A stretch of DNA of 64,000 nucleotides from Muraenolepis orangiensis (GCA_027704905.1 CM050999.1:233037-297036); one strand, 5' to 3'; counted from the first letter of the stretch, positions 24,172 through 36,298 are shown. The notes: generated by a model from the sequence alone, not told the origin. Program-made: numbers and translations.

Positions 24172-24779
24172 GTTCCCACCCTTTGTTGTGCCACGGACCG
24201 GCAGATACATGAAAAAAAATCTCGCGGACCAGTTGTCAATTTTCGCGGACCGGTTGTCAAAGTGTGTGTCAACACACACCCCTAACAAAACGGCAGGGCT
24301 CGATTTCAGTATAAACGCGCATGTACGCGGAGCGCCCGTAACACAAACCCCGGCTCGTTCACGACCGACACGTCACTAGCGCGTAGTCTCTTTAGTAGCG
24401 CGTGTAACTGAAAGTCTCTCGTTATGCCGCCGATATATAATATCTATATATATAGATTATACCGCTATACTATATATATCATCTCTATATATAGATTATA
24501 CCGCCCGCCGTTCACCTATACTCAAATTACTTGAGTCAAATATGATGATAAACACACAGCTGTTTCGCGGCCCGGCAGTAACACCTCCACGGCCCGGTAC
24601 CGGTCCACGGCCCGGCGTTTGGGAACCCCTGCTATAATAGACTGCTATAGCAGCAATACACTGTAGACCGCTATAGCTGCAAAAAAAATTAAAAAAATCG
24701 GTGATCGGTGATCGGTGGGGCAGATATTTCTGATTGTGATCGGTGATCGGTGGCAAAAAACGTGATCGTCCCATCCCTA

Positions 24780-25255
<476 letters not shown>

Positions 25256-25399
25256 CTTGATGTTTTACGCGAAACATAAATAAGATGTGCATTGAATGAG
25301 TAATCTATGTTCATCTAAAGCACACTCCCTTAAAAACGTCAAATATCAATATAAATATATATATTGGAAACTCTTCACAGTTCATACTCTCATTACTAT

Positions 25400-25476
25400 G
25401 GAGCGGTTTGAACCAAAAACTGTACATTAAGGTACATTAATTAAAATATGAATACTTACTTATAAGTTTAGGATCT
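25400..25476 (-). pseudogene. Relic of an Ig-exon 3' end and its donor
   Basis: In gene sense this reads CCTAAACTTATAAGTAAGTA followed by the characteristic downstream intron with GGTTCAAACC. It matches the last codons and donor of the Ig exons at 35045 and 59354. Only about 15 bp of exon remain. Confidence 0.55.
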
Positions 25477-25508
25477 ACCAGTAAACACTACACACCCAGC
25501 TCTCTTAC

Positions 25509-25783
25509 TTTAGGGAGAGAGGCGGCGTTACGGATCCGATCCACCATCTCCTGGCCCTCGGGGTGCACGTTGGCGACGTGCGTCCACATGCGCTCCCAGG
25601 TGGGGCTCTCGATGGGGAAGCCGGCGCGGTTCATATAGAACAGAGCCCCGCCGTCCTCCTCCTCCTCCTCCTCCTCTCCCGGGGACGGGGGGCTGCTCAC
25701 CTCACGGTTTTCATCCGTTGTAGCGGATGAGACGGGATCACTGGCGGTATCACTGTTTGTGTCTGGGTCTCGTATCTATGGGG
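25509..25783 (-). pseudogene. Vasohibin-2-like first coding exon, stranded
   Basis: The open frame encodes an acidic run of seven Glu, then DGGALFYMNRAGFPIES, then TWERMWTHVANVHPEGQEMV, ending at LPK with a GTAAGA donor. This matches the N-terminal exon of vasohibins (tubulin carboxypeptidases). It is closer to VASH2 (from memory: GFPID, TWERMW, HVAKVHP, IRNAA) than VASH1, and the exon end at LPK coincides with the vertebrate exon border. The frame is closed upstream by TAG with no ATG. The catalytic Cys-His exons of vasohibin are not in the window, and 30 bp downstream of the donor lies an Ig-receptor relic. I read it as a displaced exon fragment. Confidence 0.55.
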
Positions 25784-25957
25784 GTTCCGAGGGTTCCCCA
25801 TTGGTCGAATCCACAAAGAAGGGCGGGACTTGGGAACTGTCAGACCATATTTGGAACACACGCAGGCCTGTGATTGGTGCGCATCGTCGACGGAGGGCGT
25901 CAACAAGTGAGGGTTGCAACAAATGGGATGTTTTTTCCTCTCTTGTAGTATTGGAAT

Positions 25958-27044
25958 GGGCCTATATCATACTTCCTGCTTCCGGAGCCTTAAAAATTGC
26001 AGAGCAGTGTACTCTTACTTCCGGTAGTTACCCCAGATTCGTGGCAAACTGTGGCCTCCTCCCCTCCTCTCTGTTGTTGTAGTGTACAGGCTGCTCAACG
26101 TCCAAACAAAGACAGCCCTACCTCAGTTTACACCATTTCCCCAAAGACAAACTCCTCCGCAAGTCTTGTGTGAGGCTGATGAGGAGGATGAAGGTCCCTC
26201 ATTTCATGTTCTCAGGGGTAGCGCGTATGTCTGCAGTTTGCACTTTGACAAGGAGAGCATATGTGTCTCGAAAAGGGGGCGGAATAAGCTAATACTGTCG
26301 GGTATGTGTGTGATTAAAAGCACTGGTCCTGACCCCCACACACACTCCATCTCTCATCCGAATAGAGCCACATAATGTCGGGTGTGTGTATGATTAAAAG
26401 CACTGGTCCTGACCCCCACACACACTCCATCTCTCATCCGAATAGAGCCACATATTGTCGGGTATGTTTGTGATTTAAAGGGGCGATACGGACCAAAACC
26501 CGGTATTTTTAGGCTGCATCGCGATATACGATATATATCGGTATTTTATACAAATTTGGTTTTAACTCAATGCCACAAGTATGTCACAAGCACTTTTATT
26601 TTAAGACAACTCATATTCACAAGAATAACAGGCATTCCCTTTTAGAAAATATACAGCTGCACACTACACATTAACACACAAATGAAAAGGTACATTGAAA
26701 TAATCCAAATCCATTAAATAAATCGCCTATATTAAATACATAGGCATACCTCTGCTCCTACACAACATCGCCTTCGTTATATGGCGATATATCCAGATAG
26801 AGACACAAGACACAATGTCGGGGAATTGTGTGATTTGGATGTAGACTTCTTCATTGTAGACTCTAGAGTGTTGAACCGCATCGTCTTGACCGACTTTTGG
26901 AAGGTTATGCAGCGATGTTGTCCAGCGATAACTGTCCTCCATGGTGAATGCCAAGGTGAATGCATTAACCGGAACTTGGGATACACTGCTTCAGCGATTT
27001 TTAACGGGTACTTCCGGCTTTTAAATCTAACGTGATATAGGCCT
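25958..27044. mobile_element. ISL2EU-like TIR element, non-autonomous copy 2
   Basis: 1087 bp, flanked by AT on both sides, with ends GGGCCTATATCAT (one substitution) and GTGATATAGGCCT. It contains the THAP remnant (about 26082-26300) and, near the right end on the minus strand, the MEDSYRW-like start. A 106-bp internal sequence with CTGACCCCCACACACACTCC is tandemly duplicated (about 26280-26460). Confidence 0.75.
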
Positions 27045-27046
27045 AT

Positions 27047-27519
27047 TGATTTGTTGATCGCTTCTTCAAGAATTGCAATTCGAACAAAACCAATACATAC
27101 GTATGATCTATTTTGCAGTTTGTATTTAGTTTAAATGGATATTGACGTACGGATATTAAAGTGTCCTTCGGTACATGTGGAAGGCAATACCGTTGTTAGG
27201 CCTACTGAACATAAGTAGAAATAGATATATTCTATAATTAATATATCTATATTATGTCAGGGCATGTGAACAAAGTAAACATGGGGCATTTAGTAGCAGA
27301 TATCTTTAATATAAAGCGCATCAAATCAATTAATCAACAGTTAATACAATTGGACATACAGCTGATGATGTGTCATGTCGATGACAAAGCAACTTAACAC
27401 ACATAATAAAGCATGTATTCGATATGAAATAATGGATATTAAATAAGAACTAGGTATTGAACTACTTTTCACTGTCCCATCAGTTTAGTCTATGGCGCCC
27501 TCTAGCGGCCATCTAAATA
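27047..27519. other. Non-coding sequence
   Basis: No recognisable exon or repeat terminus. Confidence 0.4.
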
Positions 27520-27880
27520 CTGGCCTTTACATTTACATTTACATTTAGGGCATTTGGCAGACACTTTTATCCAAAGCGACTTACAAGGTGTACATTTGTT
27601 GAAGCAGACAATAGCATAACACTGAGGTACGCAAACATAAAAATACAGCAGTTCACAAGCATCCATATTAACAAGATGAATAACACAATTTCGTACTGCC
27701 AGGTCACCTGCTTAAGTAGCTGTGATAAGAGCGTGTTATCAACATTAAGGATATACACTTGCTAGAATATACAACATGCAAGTTAGGGGTTCACAAAGGA
27801 GAAGGAGGGTTCATGGAGAGTCCAGGTGGACTCTGAACAGGTGGGTCTTGAGTCTCTTGCGGAGACTTTTCTCCGAGACT
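27520..27880 (+). mobile_element. Fish short interspersed or MITE-like element
   Basis: Starts with TTTACATTTACATTTAGGGC followed by GCAGACACTTTTATCCAAAG, a motif very widespread in teleost genomes and usually classed as a short non-autonomous element. The far boundary is not clear. Confidence 0.45.
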
Positions 27881-28424
27881 TTTCATCATATAAGGAGAGA
27901 GCAGCCTACTGTGTTGTTCCCAGACATCAATAAAGTAGGCTGCTGAAATTCGAGTCACTTATGAGTTGGAACTATAATTGAAGCATTACATATCATTGTT
28001 CATGTTTTCGAACAAATCATCAAATTTCGACATCTATATTCACATATATTACATAGCACAATGTTCGCATATTGTTGCGTTGTTGTCTGCTTCAATTTGC
28101 TATGTTTTTAGATGCTAACACAACCGGAACCATGATTCTCCCGTCATGCTCATATCTACACAAACAATATGCAATACGAAAGCTGCACAGACTCCACAGA
28201 TTACAACATTATTCCCCATATCATTGTGTTGTCGATGTATCTTTTATACTTTATCAGTTTTAGATGGATACCCCTTCGTCTCATAGACAATAACCAACTT
28301 TTTAAACTCAAACTCCATTCAACTGTAACAATGTTCCAAATCATTTAGAGCCAGCAATCTTTTGGAAATAAATTTCAAGTTTTTACATCGCAATTTCTTC
28401 AGAGAATTGCCTTTGGTTTTAATC

Positions 28425-28775
28425 ACACACTTACCCGACATTATTAGCCTATTCCGCCCACTTTTCGAGACGTATATGCTCTCCTTGTCAAAGTGCAAAC
28501 TGCAGACATACGCGCTACCCCTGAGAACATGAAACGAGGGACCTCCATGCCTCCTTATCAGCCTCAGTTGATAAGTTTGTCTTTGGGGAAATGGTGTAAA
28601 CTGAGGTAGGGCTGTCTTTGTTTAGACGTTGAGCAGCCGGTACACTACAATAACAGAGAGGAGAGGAGGCGGACACAGTTTGTCACGTATCTGGGGTAAC
28701 TACCGGAAGAAAGAGTACACTGCTCTGCGATTTTTAAGGCTCCGGAAGCAGGAAATGTGACATAGGCCTATTAGC
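28425..28775 (-). mobile_element. ISL2EU-like element, THAP-end fragment
   Basis: A reverse-oriented partial copy. It includes the THAP remnant and the end GTGACATAGGCCT; the other inverted repeat is missing. Confidence 0.6.
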
Positions 28776-28916
28776 GGTAATTCACTCTTTTTGCACTTTT
28801 TTAATAGCTCATATGAAAAAGCACTCAGCAATTATTGACAAAAACAAGGTGTTCACACACATGATGGTTAATATTATCAACCACAAGTTTTTGTTGTTGT
28901 TGCTATTTTAATACAA

Positions 28917-28917
<1 letters not shown>

Positions 28918-29003
<86 letters not shown>
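28918..29003. repeat. (CTG)n trinucleotide tract, about 29 units
   Basis: Uninterrupted apart from a single-base slip near 28957, which switches the minus-strand frame from poly-Gln to poly-Ala. The paralogous position near 54166-54190 has only a handful of units. The frame has no other coding support. Confidence 0.9.
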
Positions 29004-29006
<3 letters not shown>

Positions 29007-29965
29007 CATCACATACTCGTCAGTGGACCTCACATCATTTCGGCCGCTTGTTGACGTCACGTCATTTCGGCCGCTTGTTGACGGTGGCGTATGTGGCGTT
29101 GTGTACGGTGAGGTCACCGGCAATTTCGCCATGTCCGGGAGGGGCCCTCACTGAGGCGTAGATCACCTGTATATTAAATGTTATATATATACATGTTATA
29201 TTCGTGACGTGATGGAATAACCGTTAACTGAAGGTTGTTCCATGACGTCACTGCCTTCCATGATGTCCCAGGCCGTGACCTGATGCGCTGTACCACGCTG
29301 TCACATGGGCCGTGTCCAGAATCACTCACTACTCACTATATGTAGTAGTGCTGTCCCAATGTATAGTGAGAATTATTTTGCCCTAAATATATCCCACAAT
29401 GCATCAAGAAAAGTAGTCTTGAACCAAGGGTCTCAAATCAAGTAGGCCTATATATCCCACAATGCATTGCTCTGCAAGACAAATGGCAGATGGACAAGCG
29501 ACATCCACCGATGAGACAGCAATGGGAATGAGGGAATGATTTCGGACACAGCCACGGTGCTATGCTAAATTTGAATAAACAGTCAAATAGACAGCAAGCC
29601 TGAATCCATGCACGATAGCCTAATTGTATATATTATTGTACTTTATAGAGAACATTGTATTACACGACGCTCCCTTACAGACGGTCCTTATTGACGGTCC
29701 CTTGTACCAGTGCGCATGCGCGACAACAACGGAACCAGATATCATTGTAAACACACCCACGTTTCAACCTGCTTAATACTTGTTTAATTATTGTCATTTT
29801 AAGCAGTTTCTTTCTAAGTAAAGTGATCGAACAAATGGAACTCTGTTCTTTTTTCTAATTAAACAATATTTGATAAATCATCAAGCTAAAACAACTTGAT
29901 GCAGTCAAGCGGAGATTGAGGAGGACCACGAAAAGGTAGAACGTTTGCTAAAGAATAACTCCCAA

Positions 29966-31322
29966 TGGCGCCTGTGAATGTGATGGCGGAGTGCCCGACC
30001 GAGGGTTGTGACTATGTGGCTATGCACGCGGCGGCGGCAGTGATGGCGACTATGCTGAGTATACACGCCACTGTACACGCCACGGTCCCCAGTGTGCCGA
30101 ATGCCAAAATGGAAAACCCAAGCGTCCCTCCATAGCACTGGCCGGAACGGGCGAGAACTGGTCATATTTCATAACCCGCTGGGGCGAATCAAAGACGGTT
30201 ACTAAACTTGTCAGACCCGACATAGTCGCACAGCTACTGGAGTGCTGCGAGGGGGAGCTGAGAAAAGATCCCACTCACGCAGCGGGCAGAGCCTAGCGGG
30301 CAGTGATGAAAAAGACGTCCTCGCCGCCATGAAGGCGCTCGCCGTCCGAGCGGAGGCAGCTCGGGTGGCTCTGTTTAACATGCGGCAGGGACACGAGGAG
30401 CCCATCCGGTCATTCCATGCACGCATCAAGGGGCAGGCGGACACGTGCAAGTACGAGATGAAGTGCACCAAGGCGGAGTGCGATCAAGTCAATGACTTCA
30501 CGGAAGATGTACTTCGCAATGTGATTGTCTGTGGCATCGCGGACCAAGAGATACAACTTGACCTGCTCGGTGAGAAGAACCAGGACATGCCGTTAAGGGA
30601 CATGATACAGTATATTGAGGCCAAGGAGTCTGTAAAGCGCTCGGCATCGCGCCTACTCGACCCTCAGAGCACGGATGCGGTCAGTAGTCAGTAGCTCGGC
30701 GGGGGAAACAGCAGGATGTCCGCACCAGGGGAGGAGCCAGGCCGGAGAAACCGAGGGCCAAGCTCGAAGGGGTATGCATCTACTGTGGCAAGGTGGGCCA
30801 CGGCAAGTTGCCTCAGTGGCACGCCAGACGCACCGAGTGCCCAGGTTATGGTAAGAAGTGCCGCAAGTGTGGCTGCCAGAACCACCTCGACAAGCCGTGC
30901 CTGGGGGCCGACCGACTGGGCTCCAGTCTGAGGAGACCGATGGCGGTCTTACATGAGGACGACCGCCACAAGACGACCTTCATCAATCCATGGGGGCGCT
31001 ACCGGTACCTATCGGCCCCACAAGGGTATATGGCATCAGGGGACAGTTACTCACAATGGTACGACGTGAGTACGAGATCGTCGCAGACGTTGGTGACAAG
31101 ACAAAGTGCGTGGATGACACGCTACTATGGTCAGATACGATTGAGGGGAGCTACTTCCATGCGGTGGAATTACTGGATATATGCTGCCAGAATGGAATCA
31201 TCCTCAACCCGGAGAAGTTCGTCTTCAGTGCACCCACGGTGGACTTTGCGGGCTTCACGATCACCATGACAAGACTTGTACCAGTGCGCATGCGCGACCA
31301 GACCGGAACCAGATATCATTGA
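29966..31322 (+). pseudogene. Ty3/gypsy-like gag with fused RT fragment
   Basis: A gag-like N-terminus at 29966 (CPTEGCDYVAMH) is followed in another frame by NWSYFITRWGES and by a long open gag stretch (30242-30694, with FNMRQGHEEPIRSFHARIKG). After it come zinc-knuckle-like Cys residues (about 30770-30900). Reverse-transcriptase pieces follow (TTFINPWGRYRYLS, KTKCVDDTLLWSD), ending at 31322. Protease and most of pol are missing and there are several frame changes. The layout resembles Mag-type Ty3/gypsy gag proteins. The element is absent from the paralogous place near 54.6-54.8 kb. Confidence 0.6.
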
Positions 31323-31335
31323 AAACCCCCTTATT

Positions 31336-31849
31336 TCAAGGAGCCCGGTTTACCTGCTGCGATGGGTCCACGGTCCTCTGTCCCTCGGTCAGCACAATAG
31401 AGGCGTACATTAGACCTCCGTCCAGATGTCCTTCCGCACTCAGAGACTGTGACGTGGTTGGCTGGTTGTGGAGTTAGATGCATTACTGCGCTTGATTCAA
31501 TGACATTCATGACATTTCGTACAGGGTTTTCAGATGAATCCATGCCATGTCTTCCACAAGCTAGGTCATAATTGTATGAATAAATAAATGATGTGCGTGT
31601 TTAAAATGAAAGGATGACTGGAAGTCTCACCTCGTCATGACTGGTTCCTGGACCTCTGAGTAGCTGGTCGTCGCTGACGGAGCTCAGACCCTGTACCCAA
31701 TACAGTAACCCAGTCACTCCTCGCCTGTTTTTGGTCTCATGATCCCCCAATTTCAGCTCAGAATTCTTCTTCTTATATTAGTTGAGCATCATTGTTTAAA
31801 CCAGGGGTTTTCAAAGTCTATGACAGAGGGCCTTCCTGCAGCCAACTCT

Positions 31850-31892
<43 letters not shown>

Positions 31893-34800
31893 CACACCCC
31901 ACTGCTCCCAATACTGTCTGGGTTAAATGCAGATAAACTCATTTCACTGTGTGTGTGTGAACATGTATGGGACCAAGAAAGAGGATTCAAATCCTCCAGA
32001 TTTAGATTTAGACACACAATACACAATAGTATATTAGACAGCAAGATAGAATCCACACAATATCCATCACAATAATAATATTTATAAATATACTTAATTA
32101 TTTTTGCCGCTTCAGTTTTGCCACGGCAGGTTCACGCCACCAAACTGCTGGTGTGAGACACCTCTAAATGTTGCTATTAATTGACTTTAATCAATTCATT
32201 CAAAAGTAATTCATTCAAAATCATAAAATAAACTTTTTAATTATTTTTTTAATCCCCCGTTTTAAGTATGGTCAGGATGATGATGATGTCCCATTGAATG
32301 TGTTGACTCTGTGATGATGAGTAGTCGTTTGGTTCATTAGACATTCTGGCCTTACAGACAAGACCTCTATGAGACTTTTCAAACCTTAAAACGTTATTTT
32401 TGGTTTCATTAAATACAAATATATCATTAAATATCTATAGGTTGTAAGTAACCTCTTGCGACCCCATATTGATATCAGACAATCCCAAGTTCAAACCCTG
32501 GAAAACACTGGTTCACACAAACCTCTTGTTGGAAGCTATAGTGTAATATATATAATATAGTGTACTTGTTGGAGCATTATTATTAACATAGAACGCCCCC
32601 TACTAGCATCGAACCAGATTGTCTTTAATGCTATTTTCCAAGGATACAAAGGAACACAACCCCTTAACCTGCCTTAGTTTGAGTTTAGTTTTTGAAACTC
32701 ACAATGGTGGTGTCCTCTGGCGTCTTGTTTCCTGGGGAAGAAGAAAGCCAGGGTGAATGTTTCCATGGTGATACCGGGTGTGTAGATAGACAGTAGACTG
32801 GGGTCAATTCTCACCTCTCCTTCTGCACCAGCAAATGAGGAGAACCAGGGCAACGGTCAGCAAGACCGCCGTGCCTACCGCCACGCCCAGGACCAACGGC
32901 CCTGTAGCTGCAACACAGAGGGAGTTTCAGTTAAGTGAAGGAGTTCTGTCAAGGGCGGCGCCGGAGGCTCAGGGGGAAGAGAGGCGGTCATGGGGTTGAA
33001 TCCCTGGCTGCTCCTAGTGAAGTGTTGAGGTTCCTGACCTGACCTCACCCTAACGGGACCCGCGGGCTGTTCCCTCGCGTGGTTGACACCGTTGTCGGCA
33101 TGTGAATGAGTGGGTGAATGCTTGTGAGTTGGTGAATGCATGTGAGTTGTTGAATGTGTGTGAGTGGGTGGATGGTGTGAGTGGGTGAAAATGTGTGATT
33201 GGGTTGATGCTGTGTGAGTTGGTGAATGCGTGTGAATGGGTGAATGCGTGTGAGTTGGTGAATGCGTGTGAGTGGGTGCACGTCTAAAATTGAAACATCT
33301 TGAAAATGTTAACATAATTTAACTTATGTTTAAAGTTAAAACTAAACAATGTGGGAGGATTTCATCCTACGTTTGAGGGTGAATACTGTCGTCAGGTTGC
33401 AAACACACTACCAAGTCATATCAGAGTAACGGGGGTGAATGCGTGTGAGTGGGTGAATGTGTGTGAGTGCGTGAATGCGTGTTAGTGTGTGAATGCGTGT
33501 GAGTGGGTGAATACGTGTGAGTGGGTGGATGGTGTGAGTGGGTGAAAGTGTGTGAGTGGGTGAATGCACCTGAGTGGGTGGATGTGTGTCAGTGGTTGAA
33601 TATGTGTGAGTGGGTGAATAAGTGTGACTGGGTGCATGGGTGTGAGTGAGTGAATGCGTGTGAGTGGGTGAATAAGTGTGAGTGGGCCAATGCGGTTCAG
33701 TAGGGGAATGTGTGTGAATGAAGGGTGGCGCCCGCCATAGGGTTACTTACAACACATAACTTTGGACGATTTTACAATGTTGATGATTTATGATTATAAG
33801 TCCACACGGTATCACTGATAGGCGGACAGAAAGGTGCCAATTTGAACACAACACAACCCAAAGCAAGTTAGAGCAGATATACCTTTCACTGTGTGGTCGG
33901 CTACGGTCGGGTTGGATGTGCTTGTGTGAGTTGTGCCTGTGGCTCCGTGTGGATTAGAAGCAAGGACAGAACAAAGAGAAACACAGAATTAGTATCTTCA
34001 TCACTCTTTACAACAAATATGCCTGAAGATATTGTTTCGACAAGATCTATTTTTGTTATGTTGTATAAGTTACTGATTTAGTTTGTGTCGAAAAGTGAAC
34101 TCAGAACAAAACAAAACATCTTCAAATGTTAACATAATTGAACTCATGTTTACAGTTAAAACTGAACAATGTAGGATGAGTTCATGATACGATTGTTGGT
34201 TATAGATGTTAGATCATCAGGTTTCAAACACATGTTCCTTGACCACAAGGACTTCCACTACCAAGTCATATTTTTGAAACACGGCTCCACAAGACAGAAA
34301 TGAAATACCTTTCGGTACAGTTGTGATTGGTTTAGACCTGCTTGTGTAAGTTGTGCCTGCTGCTCCGTGTGGATTAAAACCAAGGACAGAGCAAAGGCCA
34401 AAACAAAGACATGTGGAATCAGAACAGTTCTGTGACAACTTGTGATCTTTATCACATCTTTAGCAGATTCATGAGATTAATTATTTCACTAATTATTACG
34501 CCGTGACACTGCTGGAGTGAGAAAACTCTCCATTTCGCTTTTGATTTACACTTTTCAATTCATTCAACATGTATTTGTTCAAAAACATAAAACAAATTGT
34601 TAACTTATTCTGGGGAATTAGTTTCTCTGCGCCTCCCTTGAAACCCTGTGGGACCAGGTGAGTCCAGCACCTGGGAGGAAGACAGACCCCCCCCCCCCCT
34701 TTCCACAAATCACTGTCTCTTTCTGTGTTTGCCAGAATCCAATTTACAACCAAAGTCATGAGTGTGACCAACCGAGAAGCAGCAGGCCCCCGCTAACACC

Positions 34801-35503
34801 ACCCATGTCTTAGCCTTGGTTTATGGAGGCCCCTACGGGCAGAACATGTTCATGGGGGCCGGGACAATCAAATGAGAATCTTGGCTGGGACAACGTTTAC
34901 ATTTACACCTGGAGATCACCTTAAGGGACCCTCACATGTAGGCTAAAACATTTAAAAGATTGAAACATAGTAATACGTTTGGGTTCAATGGTTTGAACCC
35001 CAAAGTGTACATTTAGGTAAATCGATTAAAATATAAATACTTACTTATAAGTTTTAGGTCATACCGTGCCGTATCGACGTATCGTTCTGATGTTGGGTAC
35101 TGTCTGCAGGTGTAATCACCTTCATCTTTATTACCCATCTTCTTTATGACCAGAGAACACTCCTCTGTAACACATAGTCTCTTCACGTGGTCCTTGGTAA
35201 CTTTCCCTCTATAAACCAATGTTTCAGTCTCTCTATTCTTACTTAACAGCCAGGTAACTGAGGAACAGTCATTTTGAGCCCCAGCACACGGTAGAGAGAC
35301 ACAACCTCCAGCTCTGACCTCTGTTGTTGTTTCTGCATACTCAGAGTCAGGTACTTTGTGACATTCCTCTTTGTTTTTAAGTTGATCTGTGAGAAAGAGA
35401 GCGTTCAGCTATGTAATGGGTACCACTTTACAATTAGGGAACATTAATTGGCATTAGTATATTTAAAGTGGTTCTTACCTTTGCATGACTTGGAAGCGGA
35501 CAT
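31336..35503 (-). CDS. Ig-ITIM receptor-like gene, unit C
   Basis: A spliced gene read on the minus strand. Exons: stub 35479-35503, Ig domain 35045-35386, S2 stalk 34309-34356, S1 stalk 33883-33936, transmembrane 32815-32907, tail 1 32703-32731, tail 2 31631-31690, tail 3 31336-31446 with a stop codon. Every border has AG and GT. Phases are 1-1 up to tail 1 and then 0, so the joined frame is open. The Ig domain has both core Cys, the Trp and DEGDYTC; the tail has LMYASI, an ITIM-like site that in other receptors recruits SH2 phosphatases. The expected product is a single-pass type I inhibitory receptor on leukocytes; that role is inferred from architecture. No signal peptide was found, and the stub abuts an ATCT repeat. 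Expression and completeness are unknown. Confidence 0.6.
31354..31446 (-). CDS. ITIM-like tail exon of unit C
   Basis: Phase 0, encoding SLSAEGHLDGG then LMYASIVLTEGQ. LMYASI fits (I/V/L/S)-x-Y-x-x-(I/V/L). A GTAAAC donor is possible at 31353, but reading through gives a TGA within six codons in both C and D, so this may be the terminal coding exon (to 31336). Confidence 0.55.
31851..31891. repeat. (AC)n microsatellite, unit C intron
   Basis: Same intron position as 55399-55531 but about a third of the length. Confidence 0.9.
32815..32907 (-). CDS. Transmembrane exon of unit C
   Basis: 93 bp, phase 1-1, with an acceptor TTGCAG and donor GTGAGA. The helix ends in Cys-Trp-Cys-Arg-Arg-Arg. Confidence 0.65.
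33100..33720. repeat. 18-bp minisatellite arrays, unit C
   Basis: Two arrays (about 33100-33283 and 33430-33720) in the intron between transmembrane and S1 exons, separated by the same unique spacer as in unit A. Confidence 0.85.
35045..35386 (-). CDS. Ig-domain exon of unit C
   Basis: 342 bp (114 codons), phase 1-1, acceptor TTTCTCACAG and donor GTAAGT. Visible hallmarks are GGCVSLPCAG (B-strand Cys), SSVTWLL (core Trp), ECSLVIKKMG and DEGDYTC (F-strand Cys). Extra Cys residues (QNDCSS, RLCVTEEC) could form a second disulphide. A lone V-like or C2-like domain cannot be assigned to a named receptor family from sequence alone. Confidence 0.65.
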
Positions 35504-36125
35504 ATCTATCTATCTATCTATTTTTCTATGTATGTATATGTCTGTCTCTCTATATGTATCTGTCGGATTGTCTGTCTGGTAACTCCAACTACTGCTCACT
35601 GTGGAGAGCAAGGCTTCTTTCAGAGAGCACTCTGTCACTTCCTCAAACCTGTACCCTCCTCTCTTTTCACATGAGAGTTTATCTGGTAGACACACACACA
35701 CACACGCACACACACACACAAAGGATAATCACGATCGTGAAGTCCAGGGGGGGACGGGGGGACGTTGTGTGTGACAGTTTTTTCAGCTGCAAATGATATT
35801 GTCGTGAATCTGTCGGATTCCGAATTCCTTTATTTGTCACCCTTACATATTAAACGGACTTACATAATTAAATGCACACGTTATTATTAACAATAATAAT
35901 AATAATTGTCACGATGGAGAGGAGTGGGTTGGACCCCGAACGCAGACAACGACACAGTGGAGCGATACGAACGGCTTTATTCCCAAAAGCACACACAACA
36001 CACAAGGGTACACGGGGAGGACGATCCGCGGAGTACCGGCAGGTAGTAGACCGACGAGTAGTCCGGGACGGGGGAGGAGTCAGGGTACCGGGATGTCGGG
36101 TGTGAAGTACCGGCAGGGTAGTAGG

Positions 36126-36298
36126 TGTCGTGTTATTCCACAAGCATACACGTGAGTCCTCTGTGTTTGGTTGTAAGTGTATTTTATTGCTAGATCCACA
36201 CACAGCCGTCTCGCTCCGCTCCTCGCCTAGCCTGCCCTAGCGTACCCGGCCGTGACGTCACTACGGTGGCCTGCACACCAATTAACAATAACACCACA
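36126..36298 (-). repeat. 3' LTR of the Ty3/gypsy element
   Basis: 173 bp with TGT and ACA ends and a GCAATAAAATAC polyadenylation signal in element sense. The adjacent 36299-36312 is purine-rich on the minus strand (AGAAAGGGAGA), the expected polypurine tract. Confidence 0.9.

Larger units (their letters stand above)
22910..24631. mobile_element. hAT-type MITE nested in the outer hAT, split by a third element
   Basis: Termini CAGGGGTTCCCACC and TTTGGGAACCCCTG, with 8-bp target duplication CTATAATA (22902-22909 and 24632-24639). The same nesting is present at 50170-50641, so it happened before the outer element spread. Confidence 0.8.
22468..24779. mobile_element. hAT element (outer layer), copy 1
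   Basis: The termini are TAGAGGTGGGACGATC and, in reverse complement, TAGGGATGGGACGATC. The flanks are the 8-bp target duplication ATTGGAAT (22460-22467 and 24780-24787), the length typical of hAT. It encodes only a BED finger (22666-22887) and carries two further hAT elements inside. A second copy is at 49715-50778. Confidence 0.85.
27896..29650. repeat. Left part of segmental duplication, C copy
   Basis: Matches 53845-54640: the CAGCCTACTGTGTTG start, a reversed THAP-end fragment, the CTG tract, and the block with CACTATATGTAGTAGTGCTG. It places unit C in the same surroundings as unit D. Confidence 0.65.

Noticed and set aside
28908..29132. Poly-Ala/poly-Gln protein
   Set aside because: Produced by the CTG tract with a frame slip. 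The paralogous locus has a short tract and no conserved frame around it.
34496..34771. Frame conserved between units A, C and D (7618-7893, 34496-34771, 58801-59022)
   Set aside because: It lies in the intron between S2 and Ig exons and is crossed by a poly-C run. Similarity is explained by recent duplication, the start is lost in D, and it has no known domain or splice support.
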